Below, in pieces: positions 1-5,553 of a stretch of 9,605 nucleotides of DNA. The notes under the pieces are model-generated. The model was not told the origin of the DNA and did no database searches. It saw only the letters and a program-made list of their open reading frames with translations. Numbering within the stretch: position 1 is the first letter of the stretch; each line of letters starts with the position of its first letter. The DNA is from an archaeon (GTDB lineage Archaea; Thermoplasmatota; Thermoplasmata; Methanomassiliicoccales; Methanomethylophilaceae). The position numbers and the translations under genes are program-made. Location: contig JAKSHV010000031.1 of assembly GCA_024399225.1 (NCBI GenBank), forward strand, positions 1-9,605, written 5' to 3'.

Positions 1-1
1 A

Positions 2-520
2 GCAACCGCATACCCAGCCGCTGACACCAACAAGTACGCTCCCGAGTTCACCTTCAACAACGGATTCGTGATGTCCGCAACAGACTTCACCACCGCATAC
101 GGAAAGTCCATCAGCGAGGGAACCTTCAACTTCGAGGACAAGAACCAGATGCCTGTCACCGCAGTCAGGAGCGGTTCCGATGTCACCGTAACCTACGATG
201 TCGCAGTCGACAACGAGTTCACCCTCGTCGACTCCGCACTCGGAAAGGTCGTCATGAAGGTCACTGCAATCACCGACAACGTCGTCACCTACACCCTCAC
301 CGCCACCGGACTCGCAACCGGATCCGATGTCACTGCAGATGGTCACACCGTTCCCGGAATCGAGATGATCTGTCTCTCCGTCATCAACTCCAACATCAAC
401 ATCCTTGGAGTCAACGGAACCGAGGTTGTCTACAACAACAACGGTGTCACCGACGGAAAGGATTCCACCATCTACAACCAGGACCTTTACTTTGTCATCA
501 AAGTAATCTCCAAGAACTGA
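2..520 (+). CDS. Putative secreted/surface protein, C-terminal part (5' end outside window)
   Basis: The reading frame is open from base 2 to a TGA at 518-520, so about 172 C-terminal residues are visible and the true start lies to the left; the ATG at 68 is internal because the upstream codons (ATAYPAADTNKYAPEF...) continue with the same composition. The protein is rich in Thr, Val, Asn, Asp and Ser with alternating hydrophobic/polar stretches (VTVTYDVAV, VVTYTLTATG), which suggests beta-sandwich domains of an exported protein. It has only one Cys, and there is no hydrophobic C-terminal anchor, so it would be secreted or held by an unseen N-terminal segment. I do not recognise the family and assign no function. 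It could be one domain of a larger adhesin-like protein. Codon use (strong preference for C-ending codons) matches the neighbouring genes, so it is not an obvious recent import. Confidence 0.7.
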   Translation, partial: ATAYPAADTNKYAPEFTFNNGFVMSATDFTTAYGKSISEGTFNFEDKNQMPVTAVRSGSDVTVTYDVAVDNEFTLVDSALGKVVMKVTAITDNVVTYTLTATGLATGSDVTADGHTVPGIEMICLSVINSNINILGVNGTEVVYNNNGVTDGKDSTIYNQDLYFVIKVISKN

Positions 521-531
521 AACAATCAACC

Positions 532-578
532 GGGGAGAAATCCCCATTTCTCCGGCCGGATCCCGGAAACGGGATCCG
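532..578 (+). terminator. Tandem GAAA-loop hairpins after the first CDS
   Basis: Two perfect inverted repeats follow the stop at 520. The first is a 5-bp stem, 532-536 with 541-545, around a GAAA loop. The second is a 9-bp stem, 557-565 with 570-578 (core GGATCCCG/CGGGATCC), again around GAAA. GNRA loops are unusually stable in RNA. A short T-run (TTTT, 583-586) follows. This probably marks the 3' end or processing/stability element of the upstream mRNA. The T-run is weak, so true termination is not certain. Confidence 0.5.
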
Positions 579-598
579 CCACTTTTCAAAATCCCTAT

Positions 599-606
599 CT
601 ATAACA
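599..606 (+). promoter_or_regulatory. Possible TATA box for the DUF5714 gene
   Basis: CTATAACA lies about 21 bases upstream of the ATG at 623. Archaeal TATA boxes sit about 26 bases before the transcription start, so a transcript would begin at or just inside the start codon, giving a leaderless mRNA. No Shine-Dalgarno sequence is visible before the ATG, which fits. The match is modest. Confidence 0.35.
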
Positions 607-622
607 ATAGTGATTTCCGCTT

Positions 623-1324
623 ATGGAGTATCACGCCACCGGCTGCATCCTCTGCGGTTCGCCCCTGAAGTATTTCGATGTTCAGCGCATGCAGGAATGT
701 TCGCTCTGTCACAGACAGGTCCTTTCCAACGCATGTTGCGAGGAAGGTCATTTCATCTGCGACAGATGCCATGCGGGTGCCGCCGTAGATATCTCTCTTG
801 ATATCTGTATGAAATCCATTTCCACGGATCCTGCAGAGATCCTCACTGCGCTGATGTCCGTGTCCGGAATCCACATGCATGGTCCGGAACATCACGTCCT
901 TGTCGGTTCCGCATTGTTAGCAGCCTGCCGCAACGCCGGTGCCGAGATCGATATGCCCAAGGCGATACAGGAACTCCGCAACAGGGCCGGAATGGTCCCA
1001 GGAGGAGCCTGCGGTGCGTGGGGCACATGCGGAGCAGCCGTTAGCTGCGGAATTGCCTACAGCGTCCTGCATAAGACCTCTCCATTATCGGAGGAGTATT
1101 GGGCATTGGGTAACAAACTGACTTCGGAATGCCTCTCCGCCATTGCAAAACACGGAGGTCCCAGATGCTGCAAACGTGACGGTTATTCAGCACTCATCGC
1201 AGCATCCGATTTCATCAGGAAGCATGACGGGATCAAAATCAAAGTCGCCAAGAAGCCCGTGTGCATCTTCAACCAGAACAACCATCAGTGTCTCGGAAAG
1301 AAGTGTCCCTATCATAAGGGATAA
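623..1324 (+). CDS. DUF5714-type cysteine-rich protein
   Basis: The protein has 233 residues with 19 cysteines. The N-terminus is a zinc-ribbon-like region: CxxC at 8/11, CxxC at 26/29, CC at 38/39 and CxxCH at 46/49. A conserved core follows: HMHGPEHHVL (84-93) and GGACGAWGTCGAAVSCG (127-143), then RCCKRDGYSA and a C-terminal Cys trio at 214, 223 and 228 (ending GKKCPYHKG). This pattern matches what I know of DUF5714, found in methanogens and strict anaerobes, with no established function; some relatives are fused to methyltransferases. The His and Cys clusters suggest metal or Fe-S binding, which is inference. There is no signal peptide or membrane segment, so it is probably cytoplasmic. 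The ATG at 623 directly precedes the first CxxC; no Shine-Dalgarno is visible. The gene stands alone and converges on thiDN with a 32-base gap. Confidence 0.8.
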   Translation: MEYHATGCILCGSPLKYFDVQRMQECSLCHRQVLSNACCEEGHFICDRCHAGAAVDISLDICMKSISTDPAEILTALMSVSGIHMHGPEHHVLVGSALLAACRNAGAEIDMPKAIQELRNRAGMVPGGACGAWGTCGAAVSCGIAYSVLHKTSPLSEEYWALGNKLTSECLSAIAKHGGPRCCKRDGYSALIAASDFIRKHDGIKIKVAKKPVCIFNQNNHQCLGKKCPYHKG

Positions 1325-1327
1325 GGT

Positions 1328-1357
1328 GGAGAGAACGGCCTTGCGGCCATTCCCTCT
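1328..1357. terminator. Shared hairpin between convergent genes
   Basis: The 32-base gap between the TAA at 1322-1324 and the thiDN stop at 1357-1359 is an imperfect inverted repeat. GGAGAG/CTCTC arms flank a perfect GGCC/GGCC inner stem with loop TTGC (1337-1348). It could serve transcripts arriving from both sides. There is no long T-run on either strand close to the stem, so terminator activity is plausible rather than shown. Confidence 0.4.
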
Positions 1358-2652
1358 CAGAAGATTTTGTTGAACTTGACAAGGGCATCCTTGGGATTTT
1401 TACCGAAGATGTTTACCTTGGGGTTCTTTCCGTCGAGGTCGGAGACCACGTCGGGGAACTTGCCGTGTGCCTCGATGGTCGCACGGAAGGTCTTGGAGAT
1501 GTTCTCTCCGTTCTTCCTCTTGATGGGTGCGACGTCGAGTCCCGCCTTCTCGAAGTCCCTGATCAGTGTCTTGTCGGCACCGGTCTCGAGGACGCACTTG
1601 ATGTCGGGGTTGGTCTTCATGACCTCCATGAGGACATAGGAAAGGTGTTCTGCGGCACCGTACTTGACGGGTCCGCCGAGTTTGACGTTGTCGCGGCTTA
1701 CGGTCATACGACCTTCGACTGCGGCGATCTCCTCGGGACCTTTCGCGTTCTTTTTGGCGTAGGCCATGTTCATTCCGTTCCTGGGGACCAGGTCTAGGGG
1801 GATGGTCTCGGAGAGTTCCTTGACTGCCTCGTCAAGGTCCCTGAGGATGTCCACCTTGATGGAATCCTCCTTCTTCGCCATCCTTACGATGGGGTTGACC
1901 ACGGGAACTCCCTTTCCGATCGCATACTGGGTCTGGATGGAGTTCTGGATCATCTTCCTTGCCTCGTGCACGGCGGTGACGAGGTCGAGACCGTTGGCCA
2001 TGTTGGCAGCGATGTATGCGGAGAGCACACATCCGGAACCGTGGCCGGAGGTCTTCAGACGGGGGTTCACGATCTCGGTGACTCCGGAGGAGAGATACAG
2101 GTAGTCGATGACACTTTTGCCGGCCATGTGGCCGCCTTTCAACAGAACGGATGAACCGTCCCTGCCGAGCATTTCGCAGGCATATTCTGCGTCATCCTCG
2201 GTCTTGATATCAAACCCTGTGAGCTGTTCGGCTTCGTGTCTGTTAGGCGTAACCAGCGCACATATGGGAAGGAGTTTTTCCTTAAGCGCACGGAGGTAGG
2301 TCTTGTCGCAGAGGTCGTCTCCGACGGTGGCTACCATGACGGGGTCGACGATGAGGGGGATCTCGTAGTCCTCCAGGGTGTCGGCCACCACGCCGATGAT
2401 CTCGGCGCTGTATAACATGCCGGTCTTGACTGCTTTTACATCACAGTCCGACAGTACAGCATCTAGCTGGGCCTGTACTGCGTCGGCCGACATAGGATAG
2501 ATTGCACTGACACTGCTTGTATTCTGTGCGGTGACAGCGGTGATGACGCTAGCGGCGTGGACGCCAACGGAGGACATTGCCTTGATATCGGCCTGGATAC
2601 CGGCACCTCCCACTGAGTCGGAGCCTGCTATTGTTAATGCGGTTCTCATCAT
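1357..2652 (-). CDS. thiDN: Bifunctional HMP(-P) kinase / thiamine-phosphate synthase (ThiD-ThiN fusion)
   Basis: Residues 1-255 form a ribokinase-fold ThiD domain: ALTIAGSDSVGGAGIQADIK near the N-terminus, DPVMVA at 103-108, TPNRHEAEQL at 135-144, LKGGH at 171-175 and GHGSGC at 203-208 with the active-site Cys. ThiD phosphorylates hydroxymethylpyrimidine twice. Residues 265-431 match ThiN, the archaeal thiamine-phosphate synthase that joins HMP-PP to thiazole phosphate (VPRNGMNMAYA at 289-299, VKYGAAEHLSY at 329-339). Arg315 and His336 are 21 residues apart, the spacing I recall (unchecked) for the reported catalytic Arg/His pair. An ATG at 2745 would add 31 residues, but ThiD proteins begin at MxTALTIAGSDS, and a TATA box at 2671-2680 places transcription start at about 2650. 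I therefore chose 2652 (2649 is equally possible). At 431 residues it is normal for ThiDN. Confidence 0.93.
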   Translation of the reverse strand: MMRTALTIAGSDSVGGAGIQADIKAMSSVGVHAASVITAVTAQNTSSVSAIYPMSADAVQAQLDAVLSDCDVKAVKTGMLYSAEIIGVVADTLEDYEIPLIVDPVMVATVGDDLCDKTYLRALKEKLLPICALVTPNRHEAEQLTGFDIKTEDDAEYACEMLGRDGSSVLLKGGHMAGKSVIDYLYLSSGVTEIVNPRLKTSGHGSGCVLSAYIAANMANGLDLVTAVHEARKMIQNSIQTQYAIGKGVPVVNPIVRMAKKEDSIKVDILRDLDEAVKELSETIPLDLVPRNGMNMAYAKKNAKGPEEIAAVEGRMTVSRDNVKLGGPVKYGAAEHLSYVLMEVMKTNPDIKCVLETGADKTLIRDFEKAGLDVAPIKRKNGENISKTFRATIEAHGKFPDVVSDLDGKNPKVNIFGKNPKDALVKFNKIF

Positions 2653-2670
2653 CTTCCGAATAGGGTAATT

Positions 2671-2680
2671 GAATAATAAA
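2671..2680 (-). promoter_or_regulatory. TATA box for thiDN
   Basis: On the minus strand TTTATTATTC is centred near 2676. Counting 26 bases downstream puts the transcription start at about 2650, on top of the tandem ATGATG at 2652-2647, so a leaderless mRNA is expected. No TPP-riboswitch motif is visible in the 127-base gap to the divergent gene. Confidence 0.55.
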
Positions 2681-2750
2681 CCGTTCGACAACTGCTTGTC
2701 CCAGTAGGGGGAAGAACGGTCATCATACGACGGTTGCAGAACCACAAGAC

Positions 2751-2760
2751 CTAATATAGG
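2751..2760 (+). promoter_or_regulatory. TATA box for the 123-residue protein gene
   Basis: CTAATATAGG is centred about 25 bases before the ATG at 2780, again predicting a leaderless or nearly leaderless transcript. There is no purine-rich ribosome binding site between it and the ATG. Confidence 0.5.
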
Positions 2761-2779
2761 CGTTCAACATTGTTCGTGC

Positions 2780-3151
2780 ATGGCAAAATCCAGCGTTCAT
2801 TTTATTCTCAAGGGCGGAAGCGATTACAAAGACCTCGCTCCTGTGTTCCAGGATATCCTCATGACCGTTTTGGAAGAGGCAGACCAGGTTCCCGAGGAAG
2901 AGGAGTTCACCATGATCCTCAATCTCAACCTCGATGACCTGAACCAGAACCGCAAACCTGAGGGATACATCAGGAAGGCAAGGGCAAGGATCGTTTTCCC
3001 CCTCGACCGCAAGGAGTTCTACGTTCAGAGCTACAGCCCCAAGGTCATCCACCTCGACGACCTCAGGTCCAAGATCTCCAAGATCCTCGACGGTGCTTCC
3101 GTCAAGTACGACATCACCGAGGACGACGACATCAAGTTCGACCTCAAGTGA
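2780..3151 (+). CDS. Conserved-looking small acidic protein of unknown function
   Basis: The protein has 123 residues; I do not recognise the family. It is hydrophilic, with an acidic patch (VPEEEEF, residues 37-43), a basic middle (YIRKARARIVF, about 63-73) and an acidic tail (ITEDDDIKFDLK). The alternation of likely strands (SVHFILKGG, FTMILNLNLDDL, RARIVFPLD, KEFYVQSYSP) with helices (YKDLAPVFQDILMTVLEEA, LDDLRSKISKIL) suggests a compact alpha/beta fold. There is no signal peptide, membrane helix or Cys, so it is probably cytosolic. That it is a real gene is supported by C-ending codons like the neighbours, a TATA box at the right distance, and a terminator 16 bases after the stop. It is divergent from thiDN and convergent with the acetyltransferase gene; neither neighbour hints at its role. 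Confidence 0.75.
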   Translation: MAKSSVHFILKGGSDYKDLAPVFQDILMTVLEEADQVPEEEEFTMILNLNLDDLNQNRKPEGYIRKARARIVFPLDRKEFYVQSYSPKVIHLDDLRSKISKILDGASVKYDITEDDDIKFDLK

Positions 3152-3167
3152 GCAAATAACATTTACG

Positions 3168-3191
3168 GCGGAGGCAACTCCGCTTCCTTTT
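3168..3191 (+). terminator. Hairpin plus T-run terminator
   Basis: This is a perfect 6-bp stem, GCGGAG (3168-3173) with CTCCGC (3178-3183), around a GCAA (GNRA) loop, followed by the T-rich TTCCTTTTT. It lies 16 bases after the TGA of the 123-residue protein gene and just before the convergent acetyltransferase stop at 3192-3194. It resembles a classic intrinsic terminator on the plus strand. Confidence 0.65.
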
Positions 3192-3677
3192 TCACACAAT
3201 CTTTTCGGAACGATACTCCATCAACGTGGTATCGATCCATCTGCCGAATTTGTCCTTGGCAGGCCTGTCCCTGGTTCCGATGATCCTGAAACCACATTTC
3301 TCGTGAAGGTGTATGCTGGTCCTGTTTGATGAGAAGATGATGGCGTAAAGAGACCAGTATCCGTGTTCTTCGGATTCCTTGATGAGTTCCTTCAGGAGCT
3401 TGGTACCGATCCCTTCTCTCCTGTGTGCACGGTCGACGTAGATGCTCTCTTCTACGGAACCCCAGTAAGCGGGAGTACCGGACATACTGCCGATAACGGC
3501 GAATCCGAGAACCTTTCCGTCTTCCTCGTAGATCAGTCTGCAGCATTTCTCATGGGAACTGTCCCAGGATTCGAACGAAGGTACGTCGGTTCTGAATGTG
3601 GCATCGCCTGCCTCTATACTTTCTCCCCATATCCTGGAAACTTCAGCCCAATCCGAATCGAGCATCTGCCTGATCAT
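3192..3677 (-). CDS. GNAT-family N-acetyltransferase, phosphinothricin/methionine-sulfoximine acetyltransferase type
   Basis: The protein has 161 residues, the usual size for this GNAT branch (Pat/Bar/YncA-like). Visible signatures are the N-terminal MIRQMLDSDWAEVSRIW, a central strand VEESIYVDRAHR (75-86), the acetyl-CoA pyrophosphate loop RREGIG (86-91), and the C-terminal NRTSIHLHEKCGFRIIG (118-134) followed by KDKFGRWIDTTLMEY (141-155). Family members transfer acetyl from acetyl-CoA to the amino group of small amino-acid-like toxins such as phosphinothricin or methionine sulfoximine, or to other amines; the true substrate here cannot be read from sequence. It is cytoplasmic. The start at 3677 gives a standard GNAT N-terminus, though no good ribosome binding site precedes it. 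It has no co-directional gene neighbour, but a highly structured leader region lies directly upstream and may control it. Confidence 0.88.
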   Translation of the reverse strand: MIRQMLDSDWAEVSRIWGESIEAGDATFRTDVPSFESWDSSHEKCCRLIYEEDGKVLGFAVIGSMSGTPAYWGSVEESIYVDRAHRREGIGTKLLKELIKESEEHGYWSLYAIIFSSNRTSIHLHEKCGFRIIGTRDRPAKDKFGRWIDTTLMEYRSEKIV

Positions 3678-3708
3678 GAGAGGTCATCGAAATGTTGTAG
3701 AAAAAGGT

Positions 3709-3748
3709 AGACCGACCAGTCGGGTCCCATCTCCTGACTGGTTGGTCT
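3709..3748. repeat. Hairpin A of tandem pair
   Basis: The left arm AGACCGACCAGTC (3709-3721) pairs with GACTGGTTGGTCT (3736-3748). Twelve of 13 positions are complementary, and the exception is a G-T that would be a wobble pair in the plus-strand RNA. The 14-base loop contains GGTCCCATCTCC. Confidence 0.8.
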
Positions 3749-3760
3749 GACCAATAAGTC

Positions 3761-3800
3761 CGACCAGACAGTGCGGTCCCATCTCCAGACTGTCTGGTCG
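3761..3800. repeat. Hairpin B of tandem pair
   Basis: The left arm CGACCAGACAGT (3761-3772) pairs perfectly over 12 bases with ACTGTCTGGTCG (3789-3800). The 16-base loop contains GGTCCCATCTCC, identical to the loop core of hairpin A. The stem bases CGACCAG/CTGG are shared with A, but the inner stem differs on both arms, so pairing is kept while sequence changes. Confidence 0.8.
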
Positions 3801-3872
3801 AAAGACGCGAACCACCGGATAGGATGGATGTGGATAGATGATTCGCTTCTGAAACTAGATATGCGCTTATAG

Positions 3873-3881
3873 TTTATATAA
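3873..3881 (-). promoter_or_regulatory. Strong TATA box upstream of the tandem hairpins
   Basis: TTATATAAA on the minus strand is the best TATA-box match in the window. It predicts a minus-strand start near 3851, upstream of both hairpins. The same bases read as TTTATATAA on the plus strand and could drive a transcript starting near 3903, but no gene follows in that direction. Confidence 0.5.
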
Positions 3882-4004
3882 TTTGCTAAAAGTGAAATAG
3901 CAATTGTTTTCTATTTTGTATATAGCAAATAAAAAATAACTAAAAAACGGGATGAGCCAGATAATCAAATTAATGAATCAGATGAGAGACTGAAAATCTA
4001 GGTC

Positions 4005-4026
4005 AGTAGAACATCAAAGTTCTACT
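4005..4026. repeat. Perfect 8-bp inverted repeat
   Basis: AGTAGAAC (4005-4012) pairs with GTTCTACT (4019-4026) around the loop ATCAAA. It lies downstream of the argH terminator on the minus strand. There is no adjacent T-run on the plus strand and only a short one on the minus strand. It may be a secondary terminator or the edge of an unannotated RNA. Confidence 0.4.
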
Positions 4027-4048
4027 TGGGAAATGATTCGGCAGTGTG

Positions 4049-4089
4049 AAAAAACGAGAGAAAAGGAAGGTGCAGGGCCGGAGCCCTGC
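4049..4089 (-). terminator. argH operon terminator
   Basis: On the minus strand a perfect 7-bp GCAGGGC/GCCCTGC stem (4089-4083 with 4078-4072) encloses TCCG, a UNCG-type stable loop closed by C-G. T-rich sequence follows, including TTTT (4064-4061) and TTTTTT (4054-4049). It begins 11 bases after the argH stop and fits termination of the argG-argH transcript. Confidence 0.7.
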
Positions 4090-4099
4090 TGTAGTTTGA

Positions 4100-5548
4100 T
4101 CACTGGGTGAGAAGAAGTTCCCAGCACTTCTGGTAGAGCATGTCCTTCTGCCTGACGTCGGTCTCGCGGTTGAAGAGATCCTGCAGGGAGATGGCAAGCT
4201 GCACGTCGGTGGATGCGGGGGAGGTTCCTCCGTAGGAGTCCCTGCGGTCGACGCATGCCTTGACGGAAAGTGCCTTGAAGACATCCTCTTCGATGAGAAG
4301 GGAGTAGCTCCTGAACTGCTCGAGGGTGAGGTCGTCGAGTGCGATCTTCTTCTCTTCGCAGAACCTGACTGCCTCTCCGACGATTCCATGGGCCTCCCTG
4401 AAGGGGATTCCCTTGGTGACGAGATAGTCTGCAAGGTCGGTTGCGTTGATGAATCCCTTCTTGGTCGCTTCGAGCATGTTGCCGTCGTTGATCTTCATAG
4501 TGGCGACGACCTTTGCCATGATGTTGGCGCAGTCGGTGACGGTCTGGAGGGAATCCATGACTGCCTTCTTGTCCTCCTGGAGGTCCCTGTTGTAGGAAAG
4601 GGGAAGTCCCTTGGTGGTGACGAGCATGGTGACGAGGCTTCCGATGACGGAACCGGTCTTACCCCTTACAAGCTCGCAGATGTCAGGGTTCTTCTTCTGG
4701 GGCATGATGGAGGATCCGGTGGAGTACTTGTCATCCATGGTGACGTATCCGAACTCCTGGGAGGACCAGTAGACCAGCTCCTCGCAGAGGGAGGACATGC
4801 TGATGGCCGCCTGGGAGGCGTCGAATGCGAGCTCGGTGACGAAGTCCCTGGAACCTACGGTGTCCATGGAGTTCTCGGTGGGTTCCTTGAATCCGAGGAG
4901 CTCTGCGGTGAGCTTCCTGTCGATCCTGTAGGTGGTTCCTGCGAGTGCCGCGGATCCGAGAGGGCATTTGTTGAGCCTCTCGATGGCATCCATGAACCTG
5001 TCTGCGTCCCTTCCGAACCTGAATGCGTGTGCGAGCATGTGCTGCGCAAGGGTAACGGGCTGGGCGTGCTGCATGTGGGTGAATCCGGGCAGCACGGTCT
5101 CGGTGTGGGCCTTTGCCACATCCTGAAGGGATGCGATGAGCCTGTCGATGGCATCGACTGCGTTCAGTGCGGCATCCCTGATGTACATCTTGAAATCGGT
5201 GGCGACCTGGTCGTTCCTGCTCCTTCCGGTGTGGAGTTTTCCTCCGGCGGGGCCGATCATTGCGGTCAGTTTGACCTCGATGTTGGTGTGGATGTCCTCG
5301 AGGGTGTAATCCATCTCGAGTTTGTCATCCTTGAGCATCTGGGCGATCTCCCTGAGTCCCTTGGTGATTGCGTCAGCATCCTCGTCGGGAATGATCTTGC
5401 ATGCCTTCAGCATGCGGACGTGGGCGAGGGATCCCATGATGTCGTAGAACGCCATCCTGGAATCCACGTCGAGGGAGGAGGTGAACTGGAGGGTTCCCTC
5501 GTCCATTCCTTCCTCGAACCTGCCTGACCAAAGTGCCTTTCCAGCCAT
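4100..5548 (-). CDS. argH: Argininosuccinate lyase
   Basis: The protein has 482 residues, normal for the fumarase/aspartase superfamily. It cleaves argininosuccinate to arginine and fumarate in the cytoplasm as a homotetramer, the last step of arginine synthesis. Signatures are the N-terminal ALWSGRF, TGRSRNDQVATD (107-118), FTHMQHAQPVTLAQH (156-170) with the conserved His, and the superfamily signature GSSIMPQKKNPD (278-289) containing the catalytic Ser loop. The ATG at 5548 is preceded by GTGAT, which can pair with the 16S rRNA 3' end, and gives the usual short N-terminus. A GTG at 5557 overlapping the argG stop is an alternative that adds three residues. It lies 5 bases after argG in the same orientation, so the two are almost certainly co-transcribed and possibly translationally coupled. 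Confidence 0.97.
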   Translation of the reverse strand: MAGKALWSGRFEEGMDEGTLQFTSSLDVDSRMAFYDIMGSLAHVRMLKACKIIPDEDADAITKGLREIAQMLKDDKLEMDYTLEDIHTNIEVKLTAMIGPAGGKLHTGRSRNDQVATDFKMYIRDAALNAVDAIDRLIASLQDVAKAHTETVLPGFTHMQHAQPVTLAQHMLAHAFRFGRDADRFMDAIERLNKCPLGSAALAGTTYRIDRKLTAELLGFKEPTENSMDTVGSRDFVTELAFDASQAAISMSSLCEELVYWSSQEFGYVTMDDKYSTGSSIMPQKKNPDICELVRGKTGSVIGSLVTMLVTTKGLPLSYNRDLQEDKKAVMDSLQTVTDCANIMAKVVATMKINDGNMLEATKKGFINATDLADYLVTKGIPFREAHGIVGEAVRFCEEKKIALDDLTLEQFRSYSLLIEEDVFKALSVKACVDRRDSYGGTSPASTDVQLAISLQDLFNRETDVRQKDMLYQKCWELLLTQ

Positions 5549-5553
5549 TTCAA

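Larger units (their letters stand above)
3701..3851 (-). ncRNA. Candidate structured small RNA or acetyltransferase leader/attenuator
   Basis: Read on the minus strand, a strong TATA box (3881-3873) predicts transcription from about 3851. Hairpin B then forms (3800-3789 with 3772-3761, perfect 12 bp), followed by hairpin A (3748-3736 with 3721-3709, 13 bp with one G-T pair), and finally a run of five U (3705-3701). This is the layout of a self-contained RNA of about 150 nt ending in a terminator. Both loops display the same 12 bases, GGAGATGGGACC in this orientation. Because the acetyltransferase ATG lies only 23 bases beyond the U-run, the element could alternatively be an attenuator or ligand-sensing leader of that gene. 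No known RNA family is recognised. Expression is inferred, not observed. Confidence 0.45.
3678..4099. other. 422-base non-coding region with structured RNA candidate and AT-rich island
   Basis: No convincing protein gene lies between the acetyltransferase start and the argH stop. From left to right it holds an A-run (3701-3705), two tandem long hairpins (3709-3800), short GGAT-rich repeats (about 3815-3838), and a strongly AT-rich segment (about 3865-3950) with a TATA box at 3873-3881. That segment also has an 8-base inverted repeat (ATTTGCTA 3881-3888 with TAGCAAAT 3923-3930). A perfect 8-bp hairpin follows (4005-4026), then the argH terminator (4049-4089). The AT-rich part is clearly unlike the flanking genes. 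Confidence 0.7.

Noticed and set aside
2653..2745. 31-residue N-terminal extension of ThiD-ThiN
   Set aside because: It lies upstream of the canonical ThiD N-terminus, is unlike the family, and overlaps the thiDN TATA box.
2723..3199. 158-codon minus-strand frame opposite the 123-residue protein gene
   Set aside because: Its composition (Val/Leu/Glu/Asp-rich) is that of a shadow frame, while the plus-strand frame has a promoter, a terminator and balanced composition.
3709..3800. CRISPR array
   Set aside because: There are only two units, they are palindromic with variable stems, and no regular spacers or cas genes are present.
3815..3838. GGAT-rich short direct repeats
   Set aside because: The motif is short and irregular, and no periodic or functional pattern can be supported.
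3949..3993. Possible C/D box sRNA (GATGAG repeats followed by CTGA)
   Set aside because: The boxes deviate from the consensus C box and the D' box is missing; too weak to call.
4388..5527. 379-codon open frame on the plus strand opposite argH
   Set aside because: It is antisense to a fully convincing argH; the Gly/Val/Asp/Leu-rich translation is the usual shadow of a biased-codon gene.
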